From positions 310,001 through 374,000 of the forward strand of contig NZ_LN901324.1 in assembly GCF_001465875.1 (NCBI RefSeq): DNA of 64,000 nt. Reading direction: 5' to 3'. The position numbers and the translations under genes were made by a program. A model generated the notes under the pieces. The model had not been told where the DNA came from. It searched no databases and was given only the letters and a program-made list of their open reading frames with translations. Of this stretch, positions 58,004-64,000 are shown in pieces (within the stretch, counting starts at the first letter, position 1; each line of letters starts with the position of its first letter). Source of the DNA: Legionella saoudiensis (lineage in GTDB: Bacteria > Pseudomonadota > Gammaproteobacteria > Legionellales > Legionellaceae).

Positions 58004-60075
58004 TGGTCAATGATTTTATTTTTGAATTAGGTTGCGAAGAGTTACCTTCTGGTTCCGTTTGGCCTCTGGCAGACGAATTTGCAAATCAGTTATTAGCTGC
58101 TTTAGATAAAGCACAATTAAGTTATGGGCAGGTAAAACGTTTTGCTACTCCGCGACGTATTGCTCTGATCATTCAAGATTTACAAGCAGAACAAAAAAGC
58201 CAACTCGTGACCCGGAGAGGTCCTGCGGTGGCTGCTGCATACAAAGATGGGAAACCCGCTCCAGCATTACTTGGTTTTGCTAAATCTTGTGGCGTGGAGT
58301 TGGAACAGCTTTCTCGTATCGCTACGGATAAAGGAGATTGGATTATTTATGAAAGCCATAGCGATGGAAAAAAAACAACGCAATTATTGCCCGAATTAGT
58401 CAGCCAAGCCTTAGCCGCCTTGCCCATTGCAAAACCTATGCGTTGGGGCGATGGTGATGAGGAGTTTGCCCGTCCGGTGCATTGGGCTGTCATGTTGTAT
58501 GGCGATGAGGTAATTGAGCATCAACTATTAGGTATCAAAACGGGCCGTCACAGCCGGGGACATCGTTTCCACCATCCACAGCCAATAGAAATTACCTCTG
58601 CACAAAGCTATGAAGCGCAAATGAGAGAAGGGCTGGTTCTTGCCGATTTTTCGCTTAGAAAGCAAGTAATCAAAGAGCAAATTGAAAAACTGGCTGCTAC
58701 ACGCCAGGCTACTGCGGTAATGCCAGATGATTTGCTGGATGAGGTTACATCCATTGTTGAATGGCCTCAGGCCTTAATGGCAAACTTCGAAGAAAAGTTT
58801 CTTGAAGTTCCTGCTGAATCCTTAATTGCTTCGATGCAATCGCATCAAAAGTGTTTTGCTTTAAAAGATCAGCAAGGAAAGTTATTGCCTCATTTTATTA
58901 CTGTATCGAACATTGTAAGCACAAATCCGCAACAAGTTATTTTGGGCAATGAAAAGGTAATGCGTGCTCGTTTAAGCGATGCCGAGTTTTTCTTTAGACA
59001 AGATAAAAAACAACCCCTAAGTACTCATATTGCCGCAACAGAACATGTTGTTTTTCAAGCTAAGCTGGGTAGTCTTCAGGATAAAGCATTACGTGTTAAA
59101 TTGATGATGAGCTATTTAAGTCCTGTATTGGATTTGTCTTTAAATCAGGCTGGACGTGCGGCAGAGCTAAGCAAGTGTGATTTGTTAACAGGAATGGTGG
59201 GTGAATTTCCAGAGTTGCAAGGTTTAATGGGCTATTATTATGCGTTGCATGATGGTGAAAGCCCAGCGGTTGCGCAAGCCTTGAATGAGCAATACATGCC
59301 ACGTTTTGCTGCAGATGCATTACCGGAGTCTACCTTAGGCTTGGCTTTATCTTTAGCAGACCGAATTGATACTTTAGTAGGAATTTTTGCAATTGGGCAA
59401 AAGCCATCCGGTGCAAAAGATCCATTTAAATTAAGACGTCATGCTTTAGCGGTGGTACGGTTGTTAATTGCAACTTCTGCGCCTTTAAGCTTAGACATGC
59501 TCATTGAGCAAGCAGTCGTACATTATGGGAAGACGTTAACTATTGATCCGAATTTAATTCTTGAGTTAAAACCGTTTATCCTGGAACGTTTACAGTCTTA
59601 TTATCAGGCTCAGGGTTTGAGTGTGGATTTAGTTCATGCGGTACGCGCGCGCCAAGATGATTGGCTTTATGATTTAGATAAGCGTTTATGCGCATTACAA
59701 ACCTTTATTACACTACCAGAAGCTGCGTCGCTTTCAGCCGCATGTAAGCGTGTAAATAACTTATTGAATCATGCTGGAGAACAGGCATTAGTTGCTACGA
59801 TTAATGAATCTTTACTGGAGGAAGGGGCTGAAAAGGCTTTGTTTAACCACATTAATCAAGTAAAACAGGCAGTAGATCCTTTGTACGCATCTGCAAATTA
59901 TGGAGATCTATTGAAGCTATTAGCAAGTCTTAAAGAGCCTGTTGATGCCTTCTTTGATAAAGTTATGGTAATGGTCGACAATGAGGCAATCAAAGCAAAT
60001 CGTTTAGCCTTACTAGCGAGCCTACAAAAGTTACTGCAGGGCGTTGCTGATATTTCTTTATTACAGCTCGCATGA
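58003..60075 (+). CDS. glyS: Glycyl-tRNA synthetase beta subunit
   Basis: A 690-residue subunit of standard length. It begins NDFIFELGCEELPSGSV, includes RGPAVAAAYKDGKPAPA and the SHQKCFALKD and HD-like LADRIDTLVGIFAIGQKPSG regions, and has the C-terminal anticodon-binding helical domain (FDKVMVMVDNEAIKANRLAL). Coupled to glyQ, and its stop overlaps rsmJ by 4 bp (ATGA). Confidence 0.95.
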   Translation: MVNDFIFELGCEELPSGSVWPLADEFANQLLAALDKAQLSYGQVKRFATPRRIALIIQDLQAEQKSQLVTRRGPAVAAAYKDGKPAPALLGFAKSCGVELEQLSRIATDKGDWIIYESHSDGKKTTQLLPELVSQALAALPIAKPMRWGDGDEEFARPVHWAVMLYGDEVIEHQLLGIKTGRHSRGHRFHHPQPIEITSAQSYEAQMREGLVLADFSLRKQVIKEQIEKLAATRQATAVMPDDLLDEVTSIVEWPQALMANFEEKFLEVPAESLIASMQSHQKCFALKDQQGKLLPHFITVSNIVSTNPQQVILGNEKVMRARLSDAEFFFRQDKKQPLSTHIAATEHVVFQAKLGSLQDKALRVKLMMSYLSPVLDLSLNQAGRAAELSKCDLLTGMVGEFPELQGLMGYYYALHDGESPAVAQALNEQYMPRFAADALPESTLGLALSLADRIDTLVGIFAIGQKPSGAKDPFKLRRHALAVVRLLIATSAPLSLDMLIEQAVVHYGKTLTIDPNLILELKPFILERLQSYYQAQGLSVDLVHAVRARQDDWLYDLDKRLCALQTFITLPEAASLSAACKRVNNLLNHAGEQALVATINESLLEEGAEKALFNHINQVKQAVDPLYASANYGDLLKLLASLKEPVDAFFDKVMVMVDNEAIKANRLALLASLQKLLQGVADISLLQLA

Positions 60076-60791
60076 TTACTGTTTCTGCCGTAGGTTATGC
60101 TGATGATAATTTACGTGACCAAGCCCTGGTTTTGGCAGAACAGCTCCATTTTGATTTAGACAAGGATGCAAATCCTTGTCTTTTTCTAAGTGAGGATGGG
60201 CTTGCTTTAAAAATGCATCGTTTTTCATTACTTTCTCCTGATTTTCATGCAACGCACTGGCTTAAACGCAGGCAAGAAGGGAAAAAGCAGGGGCTAGTAA
60301 GGGCATGTAAGCCTGTGCCGGGTCTAAGGATTATCGATGCGACCGCTGGTTGGGGACGTGATGCGGCCGTTTTGGCCAGTTTTGGTGCGCAAGTACTAAT
60401 GTTAGAACGGCATCCAGTGATGGCTGCTCTATTGGCAGATGCTTTATCTCGTCAAGACGAGCAGGATAAACAGTACTTACAATTATCACTACAAGCCGGT
60501 AATACATTGTCTTTTTTAAAGAAATTACCGGAAGCAGCATATCCTGATGTTATTTACATCGACCCAATGCATCCTGAACGCAGCAAATCCGCGTTAGTAA
60601 AAAAGGACATGCAAGCTTTGCAACAAATGATAGGCGCTGATGAGGATGCATTAGAGTTAATCGAAACAGCCATTACCAAAGTAAAACAAAAGGTTGTGGT
60701 GAAATGGCCGCAAAAAATAAAACCTTTATTACCGGCCAATGCGAATATTGAAGGTAAGACTGTACGCTTTGATATATACACACCTAACTAA
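60072..60791 (+). CDS. rsmJ: 16S rRNA m2G1516 methyltransferase RsmJ
   Basis: A 239-residue SAM methyltransferase. LKMHRFSLLSPDF, IDATAGWGRDAAVLASFGA (motif I), MLERHPVMAALLADAL, and YIDPMHPERSKSALVKKDM (the catalytic DPMxP-type motif with KSALVKK) are RsmJ/YhiQ features. It probably methylates G1516 of 16S rRNA. Overlaps glyS by 4 bp, giving a translation-related operon. Confidence 0.9.
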   Translation: MITVSAVGYADDNLRDQALVLAEQLHFDLDKDANPCLFLSEDGLALKMHRFSLLSPDFHATHWLKRRQEGKKQGLVRACKPVPGLRIIDATAGWGRDAAVLASFGAQVLMLERHPVMAALLADALSRQDEQDKQYLQLSLQAGNTLSFLKKLPEAAYPDVIYIDPMHPERSKSALVKKDMQALQQMIGADEDALELIETAITKVKQKVVVKWPQKIKPLLPANANIEGKTVRFDIYTPN

Positions 60792-60881
60792 ACACGTTGA
60801 TCTATAAAGGGCAACAATCATGAACGAAGCCAATAGAGGCTAATTAAGCGCCGTATAATTAACTGTTTATTAATTGAAATA

Positions 60882-61029
60882 GTAAGCGTTCACGCTGTAT
60901 GTATTCTACTAAAATTAAATAAAAAATTGCTGTCATTGCGAACAAAGTGAAGCTACCCAGTACTGAGTCTTAACGAAGGATCGTTCTGGGTTCGCAATGA
61001 CGAAATTTGCATATCTCATGAACGCTTAC
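60882..61029. mobile_element. MITE-like element, copy B (148 bp)
   Basis: Perfect 11-bp terminal inverted repeats GTAAGCGTTCA (60882-60892) and TGAACGCTTAC (61019-61029). The interior (CGCTGTATGTATTCTA, CAGTACTGAGTCTTAACGAA, ATATCTCA) is near-identical to copy A at 43057-43201, with small indels. ATTGAA occurs close to both ends and might be a remnant target duplication. No coding capacity. Confidence 0.72.
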
Positions 61030-61098
61030 ATTGAATATCAGGGATAGAAGGGAATAGCAACCTGAGTTAAGCTCATATAGTCTAACTCAGGTTTAAAA

Positions 61099-61266
61099 TT
61101 AGCCGAATTCTGCCAGCTCTTCTCTTAAGAGTTTTTCTTCCAGTAATTCCTCTATTTTTCGTCTACGTTCCAACTTTGTAGAGGGATTTGCTTCTGTAGC
61201 GATTGTAGCGCTGGCGCTATAATCTTCCAGTTCATTTTCTTCTTCATCAAAACCACGAGCACTCAT
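61099..61266 (-). CDS. PA3496-family small acidic/basic protein
   Basis: 55 residues from the ATG at 61266 (MSARGFDEEENELEDY). AAAGGAG is 6 bases upstream of this ATG; an ATG two codons earlier is too close to it. The C-terminal half is LERRRKIEELLEEKLLREEL. An acidic first half plus an RRxIEExLEExxLREEL helix resembles the PA3496 family of small proteins found in gamma-proteobacteria. The role is unknown. Confidence 0.65.
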   Translation of the reverse strand: MSARGFDEEENELEDYSASATIATEANPSTKLERRRKIEELLEEKLLREELAEFG

Positions 61267-61400
61267 AGCCATCTCCTTTTAGCCTTAACCCGTTATTTTC
61301 GCGTATAAAATAACAGAATTAAGGACTCAGGGACAGTGATATTTTTTGAGCACCTCTAATTATGAAGAAAAAGTTAGCGTTATACGCTCTGGAACAAAGT

Positions 61401-62993
61401 TTATCCACTGTGCGTTGGCACTACTATTTCTTCTTCATCATCATCTGCATCATGTTCTAATGGAGCCATCCCCATTTCAACTTCACGTCCTTTACGTTTC
61501 ATTTCTTCCAGATCTGCTTTGATTGATGCAAGATCACGCTCTGGACCAATAAGTTTATCCATCCTTTTTTGGATTAGATCATCTAAAGCTTTCTTATCCT
61601 CTGCTCCATGTTTGATAGCCGCCTCATATCGTGCTCTTTTACTTTTATCTGGATTCTTATCATCAAAATAAAGGCTTGAAATGGCTGCATTTACTTTTTT
61701 ACCGTCTTCTTCTTTGGGTTCATAGGTATAGAGTGTACCGTTAACCTTGATGTTGATTTTTTCGGGAGGAAAACCGCTTTTTAAACAAGCCTCAAAAGCT
61801 TCACGTGCTCTTTCTTCCGCAATTTTTTGGTTTTGAAACGTCAGTGACATGGTAATAGTTTCTGAGCCAGAAGCACGGATTGCTTGTGCCATTGTCAGCA
61901 TGTCTTTTTTATGATGATCATTAAAATAATAACGGGGATTACTAAACTTCATCCCCATATCTAATGAATAGGTAAGATTGCCATCCTCATCTTTACGTTT
62001 TATTTCTCCTCCACCCAGCCGTTGAATGAACTTCAACTGATCAAGGTTGACACAGCTTACCGTGGTCCTATCTTTACCAATATCTATAACCACATCGTCT
62101 GCATCTGGCCGATTCGCTCTAGCAAGGCTATCAATCATGGCCTGCATTTTAGGATCATTTCTATGCAAATCAGCCATAAATAAAAAGGCTTTTAACTGTT
62201 GCTCTGCAGCTTTATGTAAGGTGATTTCAGCTTGTTGAACTTCTTTGTTATATTCCTCTAACTGTGTTTTATGCCTCTCTTTCAAATCCTCAAGCATGCT
62301 TTCTTTAACAGCGGCTAAAGCCTCGGCATTTTCCTCCTCATCCTCAGGGAGGTTAAGTGCTGTTGTCAGATGCGCTTGAAAATCTTCATCCTGAAATAGA
62401 GTTTCCAGATCATCAATTTCTTTTTGTTGTTGCGCTTCAATGGCGTTGCGGCCAGAGTTAGAAATGTCTTCTAATAATCCCTTAGCTTCTTGTGCGTGGT
62501 ACTTTTTGGGGCCTTCTATTAATTTTTGGAAAGCCACCATTGATTCTTTATATTCCTTCTGGATTTTTTCAACATCCTCGCCGCCTAATACTTCATTAAA
62601 CCCGTCTTTTACTGCTTTAATGGCTGCTTTTTTGGCAGGATCTTTATCACTTAACAGTTCATGAACCAAAGCGCCATCAGGTGTTTGTGCTTTGTCTAAC
62701 TTTAGAACATCATCAATGCGGCTAGCAGCATATTTGTCCATGGCATCCATAGCTAATTTAGCATTTGACCCTAAACCAATGCTAGGTAGATAACCCTCAT
62801 ACTCCTCGTCAACCTGTTGCATTGCCTGAGGACTAAATCGTGGATGAGTGACTCGATCACCAATAAACTTATTTAGTAGGCGACGGTCTTCAGGTTTTAC
62901 GGGGTTTAAATCAGGACCACCAATTAAGGGAGCTGATGGAGTTAACTTATCTCGTAGGGCCTCTGCAACACGATTGAAAAAACCAGTAGCCAT
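61401..62993 (-). CDS. Helical candidate Dot/Icm effector (530 aa)
   Basis: A 530-residue soluble protein without recognised enzyme motifs. About 1-110 is a helical N-terminal region, 180-275 is coiled coil, 290-430 is a mixed domain (GKDRTTVSCVNLDQL, SETITMSLTFQNQKIAEERA), and 440-500 is charged helices. The tail is acidic (EHDADDDEEE followed by IVVPTHSG), a good E-block-like Dot/Icm signal. AGAGGT lies 7-12 bases before the ATG. A PmrA-like box with a near-consensus TATACT lies 33-66 bp upstream. The repeat array begins behind its promoter. Function unknown. Confidence 0.75.
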   Translation of the reverse strand: MATGFFNRVAEALRDKLTPSAPLIGGPDLNPVKPEDRRLLNKFIGDRVTHPRFSPQAMQQVDEEYEGYLPSIGLGSNAKLAMDAMDKYAASRIDDVLKLDKAQTPDGALVHELLSDKDPAKKAAIKAVKDGFNEVLGGEDVEKIQKEYKESMVAFQKLIEGPKKYHAQEAKGLLEDISNSGRNAIEAQQQKEIDDLETLFQDEDFQAHLTTALNLPEDEEENAEALAAVKESMLEDLKERHKTQLEEYNKEVQQAEITLHKAAEQQLKAFLFMADLHRNDPKMQAMIDSLARANRPDADDVVIDIGKDRTTVSCVNLDQLKFIQRLGGGEIKRKDEDGNLTYSLDMGMKFSNPRYYFNDHHKKDMLTMAQAIRASGSETITMSLTFQNQKIAEERAREAFEACLKSGFPPEKINIKVNGTLYTYEPKEEDGKKVNAAISSLYFDDKNPDKSKRARYEAAIKHGAEDKKALDDLIQKRMDKLIGPERDLASIKADLEEMKRKGREVEMGMAPLEHDADDDEEEIVVPTHSG

Positions 62994-63025
62994 AATTTCA
63001 TACCTCTATGCTTGATATTAAATTA

Positions 63026-63059
63026 AGTATAACACTTTTTTTATTAAGGTAGGATTAAG
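63026..63059 (-). promoter_or_regulatory. PmrA-like box and -10 for the 530-aa effector gene
   Basis: On the minus strand CTTAA half-sites begin at 63059 and 63048, an 11-bp period with the six-base spacer TCCTAC. The -10-like TATACT at 63031-63026 begins 16 bp after the second TTAA. The predicted leader is about 26 nt, like that of three of the other four box-bearing genes. Confidence 0.62.
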
Positions 63060-63130
63060 ATATTGGATGTGAAAAGGAAGTTAGCTTACTTGTAACTTGG
63101 GTTTATTTTTAATTATTTAAGTATTAAGCC

Positions 63131-64000
63131 CGTCACCCTGAGGAGAGTATATAATGAGGTTCCTGAATGGGCACGAATTAAATTCCTGCCAGCCTCAGGA
63201 GATCCCTCGCAATGCTCGGGATGACGAATCACTGAGGCCAAGAGGCGTTAAAGGCACATCATTCAGGTGTTTAGGAGGAAGGAGCTTCTGAATGGGGCAC
63301 GAATTAAATTCCTGCCCGCCTCGGGAGATCCCTCGCAATGCCCGGGATGACGAATCACTGAGGCCAAGAGGCGTTAAAGGCACATCATTCAGAGGTGTTT
63401 AGGAGGAAGGAGCTTCTGAATGGGGCACGAATTAAATTCCTGCCCGCCTCAGGAGATCCCTCGCAATGCTCGGGATGACGCATTACTGAGGCCAAGAGGC
63501 GTTTAAAGGCACGTCATCCAGAGGAGTTTACGACGAAGGAGCTTCTGAATGGGACACGAATTAATTCCTGCCAGCCTCAGGAGATCCCTCGCTATGCTCG
63601 GGATGACGAAACACTGAGGCCAAGAGGCGTTAAAGGCACGTCACTCAGAGGTATTTAGCGGGAAGGAGCTTCTGAATGAGGCACGAATTAATTCCTGCCA
63701 GCCTCAGGAGATCTCTCGCTATGCTCGGGATGACGGCTCACTTAGGCAAAGCGGCGTTAAAGGCACGTCATCCAGAGGAGTTTACGACGAAGGATCTTCT
63801 GAATGGGGCACGAATTAATTCCCGCCTGCCTCAGGAGATCCCTCGCTATGCTCGGGATGACGAATCACTGAGGCACAGAGGCATTAAAGGGACGTCATCC
63901 AGAGGAGTTTACGACGAAGGCTCTTCTGAATGGGGCACGTATTTATTCCAGCTTTTCCCTCACGAAGCTTGGGATGACGTGACTCTCAATGGCTAAGCTG
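63131..64000. repeat. Tandem array of about 127-bp units, at least seven copies
   Basis: The anchor GCACGAATTA recurs with its CAC at 63172, 63298, 63426, 63555, 63682 and 63809, and a diverged copy at 63936, giving periods of 126-129 bp. Each unit contains CCTCAGGAGATCCCTCGC, GCTCGGGATGACG, ACTGAGGC, AGAGGCGTTAAAGGCAC and CTTCTGAATGGGGC. The array runs off the right edge. Copies differ by scattered substitutions. Frames inside it are repeat artefacts. Confidence 0.85.

Noticed and set aside
63195..63383. Frames of 62 codons (minus, 63195-63383) and 106 codons (plus, 63676-63996)
   Set aside because: They are made entirely of the 127-bp repeat unit, with repeated peptide blocks and no ribosome site.
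63131..64000. CRISPR array
   Set aside because: The whole 127-bp unit is conserved with no unique spacers, and no cas gene is near.

Overview
The window looks like a chromosomal segment of a Legionella species. The DNA is AT-rich. It carries a Legionella-type major acid phosphatase (map), a DsbA2/Com1-like oxidoreductase and a proteobacterial-type gshA-gshB pair. Between these housekeeping genes sit many large proteins with eukaryotic-like or coiled-coil domains, of the kind translocated by the Dot/Icm type IV secretion system: ankyrin repeats, an F-box, a papain-like protease fold and a HAD phosphatase. A complete chemosensory operon is present without any flagellar gene in view. From memory, a chemotaxis cluster is reported in L. 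longbeachae and is absent from L. pneumophila, so a non-pneumophila species is the best guess. No rRNA, tRNA, CRISPR array or complete insertion sequence was recognised.

Layout. 1-5076 (minus strand): a signalling cluster of a single-domain receiver, a CheB-CheR-coiled-coil-PAS protein and a PAS histidine kinase cut by the window edge. 5300-7881: acetoacetyl-CoA reductase, a small open frame, a degenerate FixL-like kinase and a FixJ-like regulator. 8042-12577: a HAD-type and an ankyrin-type candidate effector. 12886-16551: a small Cys-rich secreted protein, Map, and a large secreted beta-sandwich repeat protein. 16851-17722: a small membrane-anchored protein and YjbQ. 17794-26356: CheW-CheR-CheW-MCP-CheA-CheB-(receiver plus class III cyclase). 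26476-28689: a candidate protease effector. 28841-38645: an LprI-like protein, MFS transporter, YajQ, BepA-like protease, ribD, ribBA, pyrG and kdsA. 38685-43048: three candidate effectors, one with an F-box. 43282-60791: mainly housekeeping genes (fabI, udk, PafA-like phosphatase, rhodanese, gshAB, mlaA, dtd, pip-like, uvrD, dsbA2, glyQS, rsmJ). 61099-64000: a PA3496-family mini-protein, another candidate effector and a 127-bp tandem repeat array.

How the parts fit. The chemosensory operon has nearly the gene content of the Pseudomonas Wsp system, but its receiver-output protein ends in a class III nucleotide cyclase instead of a GGDEF domain. It is therefore predicted to turn an envelope or surface signal into cyclic nucleotide (probably cAMP) rather than swimming behaviour. 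Five candidate effector genes are preceded by the same element: two TTAA half-sites exactly 11 bp apart, with a -10-like hexamer starting 15-16 bp after the second half-site. This matches the PmrA box that controls many Dot/Icm effectors in L. pneumophila and suggests the effectors, although scattered, form one regulon.

Repeats: two copies of a 145-148 bp MITE-like element with 11-bp terminal inverted repeats, several REP-like palindromes sharing its core, a triple 63-64 bp tandem repeat, and seven or more copies of a 127-bp unit at the right edge. Coordinates and motifs were read by eye. Family assignments are from remembered family signatures, with no database search.
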